Assembly: GCA_963576565.1 (NCBI GenBank)
Contig: OY755042.1
Location: 111,405,314-111,469,313, forward strand
Length of the DNA stretch: 64,000 nucleotides
Direction of reading: 5' to 3'
Origin: Aspidapion aeneum
Lineage: Eukaryota; Arthropoda; Insecta; Coleoptera; Brentidae
The notes under the pieces are model-generated. The model saw only the letters and a program-made list of their open reading frames with translations. It searched no databases and was not told the origin of the DNA. Positions within the stretch are counted from its first letter, which is position 1. The number at the start of each line of letters is the position of its first letter. Of this stretch, positions 1-10,714 are shown piece after piece. A program made the translations under genes and the position numbers.

Positions 1-673
1 TACATATGGAAACCACTCCTTATGGAAAACAAGCGTTTTAAGACTAAAAAGGGGGCGGGCTGTCACACCTGACTGCACACCAAGTAGTATAAGTAGTAGT
101 CTGTAGACTGATACTTTCTAACCGAAACGTCGTGTTTAAAATAAATAAAGACGATGGAAGTCCAAAATTTTATTTATACTCAATCATTGTCTACGAGTTT
201 AAAAAAAAATTAAAATTAATTTACCATAGTACGATGATCGTACGTAGGTTTATGGGGAGCTATTTTGTTATTTTCCATTAACAAACAGATTCTAATTTGT
301 TTCACCTGCCTTTTTTGAGAAAACAAAACGTAAAGGGTCAGGAATAATGGGTTCTTCTCGAGATTCGGAACTTGATAACAATAAATTTCGCGTGGGTATA
401 TCTACCTTAAACCCTCTTGATGTGGGGTTGCGAAACAGAGGGTTTAATTTACTTTATTTTCGTTGCTTAACTTCGTAAATTGCAAAATTATAAGAAGAAT
501 TTTTTTTGTGGCTAGCTAGTTACAGTATCAATATTATTGTTTAAAAACAGTGCCACAATATTAAATAAAAATTTGTTAAACAATAAAAATCTCAAACTTA
601 TACCCTTTAAGGCGCACCCCTATTTAAAAATAATAAAGAAACCAAAATTAAAAAATGTTTTTTTATTTAATTA
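1..673. other. AT-rich DNA, no gene seen
   Basis: I see no convincing coding region, RNA gene or repeat structure here. The only long open stretch is very AT-rich and has no recognisable motif. An AATAAA-like string near 140-150 is not supported by any upstream gene. Confidence 0.5.
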
Positions 674-771
674 TATGAAACCTCCTATAAGCGGACACTC
701 ACGCTTATTGGAGGTGTCCGCTTATGAGACAGAACTGCGAAATTATAATATATATTTCATAACAATTTCCG

Positions 772-896
772 CTGCTTGAGTTTTTCCGATATTAAATTTT
801 TCAGCGATTTTTCGTGCTGATAGATGTTCCATCTACGAAACGTTAACAATCGTCCATTTTTTCACTTTAACTAAGAAGTTCTTTACTAGGCGCCAT
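772..896 (-). pseudogene. Tigger-like transposase N-terminus, broken
   Basis: On the minus strand a start codon at 896 opens a short reading frame that begins MAPSK and soon hits a stop. Another frame then carries SARKIAEKFNIGK, typical of the CENP-B/pogo helix-turn-helix DNA-binding domain. The same domain is open in the copy at 45629-45764. Frameshifts and stops make this copy non-functional. In intact elements this domain binds the terminal repeats. Nothing of the DDE catalytic domain is present. Confidence 0.6.
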
Positions 897-1156
897 TTCA
901 AAGAGATCTATTACTACCCCACTGAACAATAAAAATAAAACACAGTAAATACGACAGAAGTATTTAGTCTCCGCATCGGCTGCAGAGTGCGTTGTTGCCA
1001 ACATACTACATAATTTTATGCCCATGTCGTGCAGCGCTCCGTCCCGTTATCAAAGGTTTGCGTCCGGTTAAGGGAGGTTTCAGAATTTTTTAACCAAAAA
1101 AAATTGTCCGCGTCCGGTTATTAAAGTGTCCGATTATAGGAGTGAATTTTACATGT

Positions 1157-1562
1157 AAAATCAACCATTCCTTAGAAAATGACTACCAGGGAAATTTGTT
1201 ATATTTTGTATTTGTATCGTTTCTTAATGTTAATATTAATTACATACATTTTTTTGGACAAAATAGTAAAATATAAGCTAATTAAGCTAATAAGGATCAG
1301 TACCTAGTAAAAGGTCTGGGAAAACATAAAGGCTGCATCACCACACAGCCATTATTATGAATTTTTAATATGATGGAATGGTTGATATGGTCAGAAAATA
1401 ATAGATATTAGGCATTGTTTATTACCGATTATTAACATTATTATTACAGATTTTTTATTCCTAGTCTATATTACTGATATGTTAAATAATAACCACTGCT
1501 TTGTCAGTGAATAATTTCTTTTCTGACAATAAAGCTTATTTTTGATTGATTGATTGATTGAT
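1157..1562 (+). mobile_element. Retroposon 3' end with (GATT)n tail
   Basis: This block interrupts the Tigger-like element: flanking sequence on both sides aligns to the other copy at 44796-46143, but this part does not. It ends with an AATAAA-type sequence and a tandem (GATT)n tail at 1543-1562. A hairpin is visible just upstream (TTGTCAG..CTGACAA, about 1500-1528). Simple-repeat tails are usual for RTE- or I-type LINE ends and the SINEs they mobilise. No coding remnant is recognisable, so LINE 3' UTR versus SINE is undecided. Confidence 0.5.
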
Positions 1563-1622
1563 AGGGAAAAGCTAAAGGCAGTGTCCGCTTATTAGAGGTG
1601 TCCGCAAGGAGAGGTTTCACTA

Positions 1623-2690
1623 TATAATATTAAAAAAATTATATTTTATCTAGACTTTCGAAATTCGGGGATTTAATCAACAGGACTCTTTTAGTCTTGG
1701 GTTCGAATTTATTTTTTCAACGGGCCAGGAAATCTACATGAATGTAGCGAATAAATTTCTCCTCACACCCCTCCACTAGGTATCAATTTAACATGCGCCC
1801 ACCTATATGCCACCACCCTAAAAGGGTCTTCTCAATAATTTCAAAATAATTACAGGAATTAACATGTATAATTTCAGTGATACACCAACTTTAAGGGGCG
1901 ATAGGATAGATCAAAAGTATAGACAAAAAATTCAAATAACTTTCGACTAAAGCGGGGTCTACACATAACGTTTTGTCTGACGTTTTACTTGATCAGGTAA
2001 AACAGATCAGGCAAAACCTTTCGTGTAGACAATAAAACGTACGTTTTGCCTGAACTGAACAGGACTGAAGTCGGACCTGTTGAACTGATCGGTACAGGCT
2101 TTGTTTCCGCTAAAACGTCAGTTTTAGCGGCATTTCTTGTGGTAGTGCATATAATTTTAATTCCTTTCGAGTGCAACTGAAAAGTTGTTATACGAAACGT
2201 CCGACATTAAATAAGATATTTTTTAGGAAATCAAACAGGTTATTGTCTTCCTCCACTAATTTTTAATTTTGTTTTAAACAAATAGTCCCGACATGTTTCG
2301 TAAGCAGAAACTTACATCTTCAGGGGACATTACCAAACTAAATCAGCACAACATTTTGAAAAACTGGTTAAAAACTATGTTTAGCTACTGAAACGGTTAA
2401 GTCATAGACATTTAAAACAAAAAACATTATTGACAAAAGCAGTGCTTCTTCCATGGTGTTTTAAAAACTGATCTAAAAACGTACGTTAAAACTATCAAGT
2501 GTATACGCTAGTCTTTCAACAGTCATACTTGACCCTTTTGACTGACAGGCAAGACGTAAGGTAAAATGTTATTTCTAGACCGAACTTAAAAGCTCTATGT
2601 TCGCTGTACTTGTTTTGATTTGAGAAATTAATGTTTTGTTTGTAAAAATTGCTATTGTATTTGTTTCTTCAATCAAGAAAATATAGCTTT
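1623..2690. other. No gene; short inverted repeat near 1959-2029
   Basis: No coding sequence or RNA gene can be supported. A weak dyad is present (TCTACAC at 1959 against GTGTAGA at 2023, with several ACGTTTTGYCTG motifs between), which may be one end of an old transposon. The second end was not found. Confidence 0.3.
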
Positions 2691-2696
2691 CTATAG

Positions 2697-3180
2697 TAGA
2701 GGAAATAATAGCATTTGCAGTGCAAATGTCTCTCTCTCTAATTTTCTGTAGTTACTTTGTAGTCCTCCCTGCTCCCACCCATCTCCCCTCCTGTCATTCC
2801 CCCCCACCCTATTCAAAAACCATATTCGCATAATTTTATCAGATATAGAGCGATTTCAAAAACTCTTTCTGCATACGCTTTCAGATTTTTTCCCCAACAC
2901 CATTTTACTAGTTTCCCCTTCCCCGCATCTCCCCGCATCTCCCCCTCTCCTCCCCGCCATCCTTATTAGTAATAACTATAGCTATAAATTTCACAAATAT
3001 AAAGCGATTTCAAAAGTTCTTTCTACACACCCTTGAAGACTTTTCTCCAACATCATTTAACTAGTTTCCCCCTTTCACAAATATAGAGCGATTTCAAAAA
3101 TTCTTCCTGCACACGCTTTAAGACTTTTTTTCCAACATTATTTTACTAGCTTCCCCCTTTCTCTCCCTCTCTTCTCTCCA
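2697..3180. repeat. Pyrimidine-rich tract with three ~75-bp tandem copies
   Basis: A block starting AGCGATTTCAAAA and running to TTTACTAG(T/C)TTCCCC occurs at about 2848, 3002 and 3087. The copies are separated by runs of C and T of different lengths. The strand asymmetry (long C/T runs on the plus strand) is marked. It is not coding. Confidence 0.6.
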
Positions 3181-3896
3181 CCCTCCTTGTTAGTAATAGT
3201 TGTAGCCATACCTTTCATAAATTGCTTGCAAACTGCCAAATTTGCTTGTAACTACTAGTCACAGTTGTGTACAAAATTATCCAATAACCTGATTCATGAA
3301 AATACAAAACTGTATAAATTCTGAAGTGCGCTTTGGGCATCATAACTAAAAGTTGAAGCATGTCGTATATATATAAAAAAAAATTATGCTTGAAAAAGTA
3401 ATATAGTTCGTTATTTTTAGTTGAACTAATTCTTTGTTTAATTTTAGGAATGGACTTTCTTTAGAAAAACTCTAACACTTGTTTTAAAAACAGTTTTTTG
3501 TTTTGAAATACCGCTCCTCTTTTCAAAACTGGGGGGGCGGGTGAAAAATAAAAGATCTCAAGCCAACCTACTTTAAGTGAAGATAATATTGACACACCCT
3601 GCAAGAAATCTTTCGAAAGACCCTCCCCAACATTTTCCCCTGTGAATAGGACGCGCGAATTTGTCCGGATCGCTCCTACCATTCCTTTACATCGCCCTTC
3701 CCCCACCACCGCTCGAGTCCTTCAGGAATTCATTGCCCTTGACCGGACACACGCCCCGACGCGGCAGCCCTGCGACAGCAGTCACTGTGCTGCTGAAATT
3801 TCCGCGCTTAATTTTCCAGAAAAATAAAAACGCACAATGCACTGGAATTGTGTTCTTAATGAGAACTGTATTCAGGGGCGGAGTAGTTACTTATTG
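3181..3896. other. No supported gene; locally GC-richer patch
   Basis: Positions 3600-3830 are clearly richer in GC than the surroundings, and short overlapping reading frames run through them. None shows a family motif, splice context or codon pattern that would justify calling an exon. It could be a diverged transposon end or a relic of a promoter. Confidence 0.3.
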
Positions 3897-4135
3897 AGAA
3901 CGTATTTTTCGAAAAATCCGTTGTCGAAAACTTTTTTCAGAAAAAGTTTTTTGAAAGTTATTTTTTCTAAAAGATAATTTTTTTGAACGGTGATTTTTTT
4001 GAGAAACATTTTTTTTATCAAAATTTTTTTTTAAAAGGTTTTTTTTTGAAAAATTGAGTACTAAAAAAATGTTTTTGAAAACATTTTTGTCAACAAATTT
4101 TCTGTTAAAAAAAATCTTGATAAATTGTATAGTTT
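3897..4135. repeat. Degenerate TTCGAAAA-type minisatellite
   Basis: About 240 bp of loosely repeated TTTTTCGAAAA / GAAAAATTTTTT words spaced roughly 30-36 bp apart. The words resemble the arms of the foldback at 59135-60062 and may be a decayed fragment of that family. Confidence 0.4.
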
Positions 4136-4139
4136 GTAA

Positions 4140-5024
4140 AATATGAATTTTCAGTTTTGCCATTTTGGTCTTATGGGGTTTCTCTATACTAAAAATCGCT
4201 AAATGACGTATTTTCAAATCTCAACTCAATGTGTGGTTTTTTCGCATCTCTATAGCCTCACAATACTGCACCTCGATACTTTTCTTAATAAAATGTATAG
4301 TTTACAAAATATCAATTTTCAATATTACACCTCGGTGCTTTTCTTAATAAAATGTATAGTTTACAAAATATCAATTTTCAAAGTTTTGCCTTTTTGGTCT
4401 TATGGGTTTCCCTATACTAAAATGCGCTAAATGACGTTTCTTTGAATCTCAAGTCGATGTGTGGTTTTCTCGCATCTCTATCTATGGTCCTACAATACTG
4501 CAACTCGATGCTTTTCTTGAAAAACTAGTTTGTAAAATATGAATTTTCAAAGTATTGCCTTTTTGGTCTTATGAGATTCCCTACCCTAAAATTCGCTAAA
4601 TGACGTTTTTTCGTCTCTTAACTCAATGTCTATTTTTTTCGCATCTGTATGACCCCACCGAACTGCATTTCGGTGCTTTTCTTGATAAACTATATAGTTT
4701 GTGAAATATGAATTTTTAAAATATTGCCATTTTGGTCTTATGAGATTCCATACGCTAAAATTTGTTAAATGACGTTTTTTCGAATTTCAACTCAATATGT
4801 TGTTTTTTCGCATCTCTATGGCCCCACAATACTGCGATTCGGTGCTTTTCCTTATAAACTGTATAGTTTGTAAAATATAAATTTTCAAAATTTAGTCATT
4901 TTGGTGTTATGGGTTTCCTTATACTGAAAATCGATAAATACCGTTTTTTTAGTATCTCAACTTAATCCGTAGTTTTTTCGTATCTGTATGATCCCACAAT
5001 ACTGCAAATCGGTGCTTTTCTTGA
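4140..5024. repeat. 169-bp tandem repeat array, locus A
   Basis: The anchor GCTAAATGACG recurs at 4198, 4426, 4595 and 4764, with a diverged copy at 4933, a spacing of 169 bp for the last steps. The first interval is longer because a ~59-bp segment (CTCGGTGCTTTTCTTAATAA region, 4265-4380) is itself duplicated. Each unit also carries CATTTTGGTCTTATGGG and ATACTGCAAYTCGGTGC. The same unit forms a second array at 26190-26697. The array is non-coding and is cut at its right end by the hAT-like MITE at 5025. Confidence 0.85.
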
Positions 5025-5220
5025 CAAGAGCGGATCTGGGCCAAAATCTAAGAGGATGTAGAGGGTAATGGTCAACAAAAAAATAAATCGGGTATTTATT
5101 TTTTGTCTAGGGGAAGTAGTTATCCGGTAAGCCTTTGATTTATTACTTTAAAGTACATATATTTTTTCCTAGTGGGAGGAGAAGGGTAATTACCACGTTA
5201 CCCCCCTAAAATCCGCGCTT
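5025..5220. mobile_element. CAAGCG-type hAT-like MITE, copy 1
   Basis: It starts CAAGAGCGGATC and ends ATCCGCGCTT, an imperfect terminal inverted repeat. The interior has GGGTAAT and a TTACCCCCC run. It matches the copies at 13623-13803 and 48256-48435. The left end sits inside the 169-bp array. I could not find a target duplication here, so one flank may have been rearranged. Confidence 0.6.
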
Positions 5221-5222
5221 CT

Positions 5223-5810
5223 GTCCACCTTCTAAGAGTTTAAAATCGGCGTTTTCCTAACCATTGTGAATTGATCGCAAACGTATCCGAACCTATGTAG
5301 ACAAACTCCTGACCTTTTTATTTAAATAAATGAGTATTACCTTACTACTACTATGTCGGTTTAGAACGTTTTTCTACGTTGTCCGACGCCTATTCTCTAT
5401 CTCCTTCGATCCTGACAATCATCTTCCGTCAGGTTTTTTTAACTCATTGATCTTTGGATTGACTGTTGCCATTCCAGTTTAGGACGCCCTCTTTTTCTGC
5501 GCCCTATTGGTTGCCATTCTAGGACCTGTTTTGGTAATATTTCGTCGCTCATCCGTTGTACATGGCCGTACCATATCAGTTGTCTTTTACTGATGTCATC
5601 CGTTATGCTTCCCTCGATTCCCATTCTTTCTTTTATGATCTCATTTCTTATATGATCTGTTCTAGATATTCTCATTGATCTTCTTATTGCATCCATTTCT
5701 AAACTTTCCCTAACATTCGTTAATTGATCGCAAACATCTATAGGGGGGTTCGGTTTGGTTGAAAAGGTCTAGGGTTTCTTTTTATTTTTCGATGACTTAT
5801 CAGCACACCA
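5223..5810. repeat. Fragmented AATCGGYGTTTTCCTAA repeat hosting a LINE piece
   Basis: Positions 5225-5310 and 5715-5810 resemble the centre of the foldbacks at 57131-57697 and 59135-60062. Shared words are AAATCGGCGTTTTCCTAAC, TTGATCGCAAACGTATCCG and GGTTCGGTTTGGTT. The LINE fragment at 5345-5705 lies between the halves. Confidence 0.45.
5345..5705 (-). pseudogene. LINE family 1 (RTE-like), C-terminal fragment
   Basis: This is the carboxyl end of a non-LTR reverse-transcriptase polyprotein. The minus strand is open from about 5696 to 5439 and contains RSMRISRTDHIRNEIIKERM, then QLIWYGHVQRMSDE, then GRRKRGRPKLEW. These are the conserved post-RT motifs of arthropod endonuclease/RT LINEs. The 3' end lies at about 5345 and runs into a short TAG/GTA tandem. 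The same terminus is seen at 8055 and 27297. Everything upstream of this domain is missing, so it is a typical 5'-truncated copy. Confidence 0.8.
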
Positions 5811-5886
5811 TCGATGAATATCCGATGGATGTCATTTGTCAACATTCATAATTTAGAGACTCTCTCCATGCAGTTTAAGAGACATT

Positions 5887-6163
5887 AGGGACTTATTGGA
5901 GTAAAGCCATGCAATAATAATGTCAGACCGTATTTTGACAGTTTTCCATTGGAATATGAAAGCTAATCTTTCAACGTAAGAATTTTTTTTACTATACGAA
6001 CCGAAATGAATACTGTCAATTTTAATTTAGATAAATAAAGGACTTAGTTTTAAATTCAACTTTGGTATGTCAGTTTTGAAAGATCAACTGTCAGTCTGCA
6101 CTGTAAATCTGTCAAATTACTAGGTGACACTATTATTGCATGGCTTTATTCAAATAAGTCTCT
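5887..6163. mobile_element. 277-bp MITE with ATT target duplication, copy 1
   Basis: Terminal inverted repeats start AGGGACTTATTGGAGTAAAG and pair with the end ..CAAATAAGTCTCT over about 40 bp. ATT lies on both sides (5884-5886 and 6164-6166). Relatives lie at 15767-16025 and 34314-34592. There is no coding capacity. Confidence 0.8.
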
Positions 6164-6166
6164 ATT

Positions 6167-6690
6167 AGTTGTCAGCCACACTCCCCTAATTATATTTACA
6201 CTAATAATAATAATAAAATAATTAAATGTATTATATATTTTGGAGGTCGCGGCCACATCGTTTTAAAATAAATAAAGGAAGTTAAAAAGCACCAAAATAT
6301 AATTATGTTAATTGTTCAAAGTGATTTTGAACTATTAAGCAGTTAGGTTGTTCAGGGTGACACTGAAATTTGAATGCCAAAATTATTTTATTGTTTTTTT
6401 TCCATTTTTGTTAGAGTGTCTGCAAATTCAAATCGCAAAATAAAGGAAGCAAAAATAAAGATCTAAGTTTGCGTTAGAGAAAAAGTTGTTAAGATGACCT
6501 GGATTCAGAGGATAAAGCGTTATTTTTTAATGGATTTTTTATAATGTTGCTTTAATAATTTTACAGTTTAGTTTTTCAGTCTACCTACATTTTAATTTTA
6601 ACAAGATTTACATTATAAAAAAAACATAATTTAAAAAATTATTCAATAAATTTAAAAAAAGAAAAACATACATCACGTAAATAATCTAAC
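6167..6690. other. AT-rich, no gene seen
   Basis: No motif or repeat relationship was recognised apart from poly-A/T runs near the junction with the following LINE. Confidence 0.4.
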
Positions 6691-8068
6691 GCATGAAATT
6701 CGGCTCCGCACTCCTCTGTGCTGCAGGAAACCAGACCCGAATATCTGTCAGCCTCTCCGAGGAAAGACATAGAAGTACTTGGAGAGGAAGTAATTATCGA
6801 AAAACAAATGATAAAGAATAGTATTAAAAAGCTATAATCCGGAAAAGCTAGCATAAACGGACATCCAGTACCTGATGATTTTAAAATAGCATTCATATCA
6901 TCAATACATAAAAAAGAAAACAAGCAGGGTTGTAACAACTACAGAGGAATTTCAGTAACCAGTACTCTAAGTAGATTGTACGGTAGGATTCCTGGAGACC
7001 TAATAGAGAATGATTTTCAGGACCAAGAAGAAGAAGAGCAAAGTGGTTTTCGTGCAGGCAGATCTTGTAGTGATATTTTTTGTCTTAAACAAAAGGAATG
7101 CCAGAAATATAGAGACACATGTTGCCTTTGTGGACCTACAAAAAGCATACGATACCGTTCCAGTAGAAAAATTATGGACAGTGTTAGAGCAAACTAATAT
7201 CAATCATACATATATAAAAGCAATAAAAGAACTATACAAAAGGTCAAAATCTAAAATTAAACTTGGAAATCGACTTTTAAAAGAATTCCTGGTAACGAAA
7301 GGCTTAAGACAGGGATGTTGTATCTCTCCAACTCTTTTTAAAATATATATCGCAGTAGCTCTAAAAAACTGGAAACGTAAAGTACACGGCATGGGAATGC
7401 AACTTAACGACCGCTTTACCATATACACACTACAGTTTGCTGACGACCAAGTAATTGTAGCTAATGATAAAGAAGACATGGAGTATATGATGAGAAAGTT
7501 AACGGAAGAATACCAAAAGTGAGGGTTAACACTGAACATAGACAAAACACAGTACATATGTATTGAAAACGAATCAAGTGAGTTGGATGGACAAACAATA
7601 TCTCAATTTATTAAGTATGTATACTTGGGTGTCACATTTGATACGACAGGAACAGACTGTAAAGAACTGGAAAAAAGAATAGTAAAAGAAAAAAAGGTTA
7701 TTGGTTTTCTTAACAGTATTTTATGGAGCAGAGAGATAAAAAAGAATGTAAAATTTAACATATATGAAACAATGGTGAAAAACACGCTGTTGTGTGGAAT
7801 AGAGACTTGTCGCGTAACAGAAAAATACAAAGCAAAAATGAAAAGTGTCGAAATGTATGCAATAAGAAGATCAATGAAAATATCTAGAACAGATCATATA
7901 AGAAATGAGATCATAAAAGAAAGAATGGGAATCGAGGAAGAAATTGTGTTTTTTTTAATGAATTAAAAAAAGCATGACGGAAGATGATTGTCAAGATTGA
8001 AGAGGTGGAGAATAGGCGTCGGACAACGTAGTAAAACGTTCTAAACGGACATAGTAGTACTCCTCTTT
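6690..8068 (+). pseudogene. LINE family 1 (RTE-like) reverse transcriptase, degenerate
   Basis: This is the best-preserved RT in the window. In order: a linker region; the CNNYRGIS region near 6930; SGFRAGRSC at about 7041-7068; AYDTVP near 7146; the finger/palm segment KGLRQGCCISPTLF (from about 7299); and the catalytic box FADD at 7436-7447. Then come the thumb region and the RSMKISRTDHIRNE motif. The frame is broken by a frameshift near 7080. A TGA at 7520-7522 replaces a Trp that is TGG in the copies at 27.9 and 52.1 kb. A deletion after residues ERMGIEE removes the GHVQRM block. The tail ends at ACATAGTAGT. The 5' endonuclease part is absent. No activity is expected. Confidence 0.85.
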
Positions 8069-8094
8069 CTCTATCATAAAGTAATATTACAATA

Positions 8095-8279
8095 CAGTCG
8101 AACCTCTCTAAGTCGAACTTGAAGGGACCACCAAAACAATTCGAGTTATGGAGAGTTCGAGTTATAGAAATTCGAGTTAAATAGGTTAAAATACATATAA
8201 AAAGTGCAGGGACCACTTAAAAGGTTCGAGTTATGGAGAGGTTCGAGTTATAGAGGTTCGAGTTAGAGAGGTTTGACTG
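8095..8279. mobile_element. 185-bp Tigger-type MITE
   Basis: It starts CAGTCGAACCTCTCTAAGTC and ends GAGAGGTTTGACTG, with TA on each side (8093-8094 and 8280-8281). The interior has repeated GTTCGAGTTATGGAGAG words. These are standard features of pogo/Tigger-derived non-autonomous elements. It sits just beyond the 3' tail of the LINE. Confidence 0.85.
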
Positions 8280-8281
8280 TA

Positions 8282-9344
8282 TAATGATCTCTATAAAGCT
8301 ATCTATCTATTCCCGTCACATTTCTCTGGTGTGTAGTTACTTTAATAAGGTCCACATTATCCAGTTTAATTAAATAATAAAATTTGTCTGAATGCTCGCT
8401 AATGTAATCAATGGCCTAGACGACATTGAATCCCATTTTGCATTGCCAAGGTTGACGGATTTATGTTTGCGAAAAAAATTAATGGCTTTATTATTCTAAG
8501 GATCCAACACCTTCTATAATTTAAGGCTCATTTAAAAAATGGCGGATGTGCCGACATAGTGTTGACCAGTGCGCTGGACGATTTACGCTACATTTCTAAT
8601 CGTGTTTGCGGGCCGACACGAACGCCAGCACGGAAGTCGGCACGGACTAGGCCATTTCTAATCGTGTTGCGTGCCAGCGTGCGTGCTGTGGTTAGCGCAT
8701 GCGTAATTGATGCGTTTATAGCTCACTTTTACTTTTACAACTGGCTGAGTGGGCTCTGCATGCCGCTTTATATATCGTAATTGAAACATCGAGAATATTT
8801 ATGAAAATGCCAGATCATAAACATTCCCGACATAACCACATTTTTCGGGAATGCGTATTTCTTTTGATCGCCCAAGTGCACCTATAATATATGTTCATCT
8901 TTCTTTTACTCGTACTAATATAGGAGACAGATATAGCCAAAAAGATCTCGATCGAGATTATACCCGATACCAATCATTTAGGTGATGGAACTGCGCATGT
9001 CTGGTACGCCGCACGGACGCCAGCACGGTCCGCAGAGTTTGCAGCTTGCAAGCAAGAAGAACCGTGCGGACACGGTTGCCGTCATTAGAGATGGTTACCT
9101 TGATTCCCATATGCCTAGCACGCGTTATTTGAAAAAGAAATTGGTTACCGTCCACAGATTGGTGAATTTCTTGACCATTATTAGGAAATATGTTAACAGA
9201 TATCTTAAAGTCGTCCATCATAAACAAAAAAATCGTACGCGGTCAAAAGTCAAAACAAAACTGTTAATAATTGGAAAAAAAAGATCAACTTTCGACACAT
9301 ACAGGAGAGAACAGCATGTTCCGGACAAAACAACTTACTGCCTG
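8282..9344. other. Unclassified, with a GC-richer repeated motif
   Basis: CGCCAGCACGG occurs near 8625 and again near 9019, and ATTTCTAATCGTGTT occurs at about 8594 and 8656. This suggests internal duplication or a transposon with subterminal repeats. No clear ends, target duplication or protein family were found. Confidence 0.3.
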
Positions 9345-9638
9345 GCTTACAGGAAGGATTGATCTGGTACATAGACGGATCAAAGACTGAGGAAGGTAGT
9401 GGGGTAGAAGTATTCGGGGAAAGGCATAGGAGAGATTTGTATTTTCCATTGGGACATTACCCGACAGTTTTTCAAACAGAAATCCTTGCCATCCTAAAAT
9501 GCGCAAGTTTAGTGAGACCATATCCATATACTTAGATAGCCAGGCGGCCCACAGGGTGCTCATGCGCCCGAAGGTTACCTTAAAGCTAGTGTGGGTATGC
9601 CTTGCTGAACTAGTGAAACTGGCGGTACGCAATATAAT

Positions 9639-10330
9639 AAAACTATTGTCACGGTTTAGGGGGCCGTAAAGGTGCTTTTTGGGTAGGGCGCGAACCCCAA
9701 ACAACGAAGCGCCCTTAGGTTAAACCTAATTGAACCGCACTGTCGAATCGAGAAGGTTAACCCGATTTGACCGTATCGATAACGATAAGCCTTGGCGTCC
9801 GCCGGAAAATTACTTGGCGGATGGATCAAGACCAAGGCTAAAAATCAACACAGTTTTAGAGGGCTACAACTTAATTATTGAAAGGTCTATGGAAACTTTG
9901 AGAGGAGGTTGGTCCACCCACTTATCCTTTTTTCAGTCGACACTGATGCTATAAGCACTTTGTAGAATAGGTTTGTCTTCTCTCTGCCATAAAAGCTGTG
10001 GTCGCTACACACTCGTGACACTCACTTTTCGATCGACTTGCTACCCCAAATTCAGACTAACCCTAATTAGAGACCTCCCAATTACTGACCCCCCAATTAC
10101 TGACCCCCCAATTACAGACCCCCCAGTTACCGACTCTACCGTTATTGACTGTCCCAAAAAACCTTCTTGGGTCTACTTATTACTTCGCCCCAGACCACGA
10201 TAAATACGTGCGTTCCCATATTCCAAATATTCGTTGTTTGAGTAGGCATCACGTATTTATCTAGACGCATCTAGGGTTACTCCAGTGACTTATTCCTAAG
10301 GTTACCAATTATTATTTATTATTCCTTACA
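9639..10330. mobile_element. ~690-bp insertion in the RNase H domain, possible solo LTR
   Basis: This block separates the two halves of the RNase H domain. A 9-bp near-duplication flanks it: CAATATAAT at 9630-9638 and CAATATTAT at 10329-10337. A TGTCAC..TTACA reading (9647-10330) has the TG..CA ends and a TATA-like CATAAAAG near 9991, as in a solo LTR, but its immediate 4-bp flanks do not match. A tandem 14-bp motif (CCCCCAATTACTGA) occurs four times at about 10077-10135. I cannot decide between LTR and another element. Confidence 0.45.
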
Positions 10331-10714
10331 ATATTATGGGTGCCATGCCAGGACACAGAGGTATTCAAGGCAATGAAAAAGCTGACGAACTAGCAAGCCA
10401 AGGACCGCCAGAAAAATATATTGGACCAGAGCCAGCCCTGGGGATACCAAAGTGTACAATAAGGTCCCAAGTCAAACTCTGGGTAAGGGGAAAATATGAA
10501 AGCCACTGGTTAGATCGACAGGGAGCTAAGACACAGCAGAGCCTTTATTAAAGGCCTGGATACCAAATTCTCAAAAAATATCTGCTTAGTTACCGTAGGA
10601 TGCAAGTGAGAACATTAATAGGATTTATGTCTGGCCATATGGCGGTCAATGTTCACCAAAACCGGATGAGACTGTACCAGGGAGACCAGAGCTGTAGACT
10701 ATACAATCAGGAAC

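Larger units (their letters stand above)
674..1622 (-). mobile_element. Degenerate pogo/Tigger-like DNA transposon, copy 1
   Basis: The left end (GAAACCTCCTATAAGCGGAC, from about 677) is an inverted match to the right end (GTGTCCGC..GAGGTTTCAC, ending about 1620), and the flanks are TA-rich, as expected for a TA-targeting pogo/Tigger element. Internal sequence matches the better-preserved copy at 44796-46143, including a minus-strand transposase N-terminus. About 400 bp of unrelated sequence ending in (GATT)n interrupts this copy near 1157-1562. Family assignment rests on the terminal repeats and the shared helix-turn-helix coding remnant. Confidence 0.7.

Noticed and set aside
2697..3180. 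A polypyrimidine/branch-point region marking an intron end
   Set aside because: The tract is part of a local tandem repeat and no exon follows.
3640..3830. A possible host exon or CpG-like promoter in a GC-richer patch
   Set aside because: There is no family match, no consistent splice signals and no neighbouring exon.
8559..8780. A 73-codon open frame in a GC-rich stretch
   Set aside because: The motif repeats (CGCCAGCACGG) show it is repetitive DNA. The frame has no recognisable domain.
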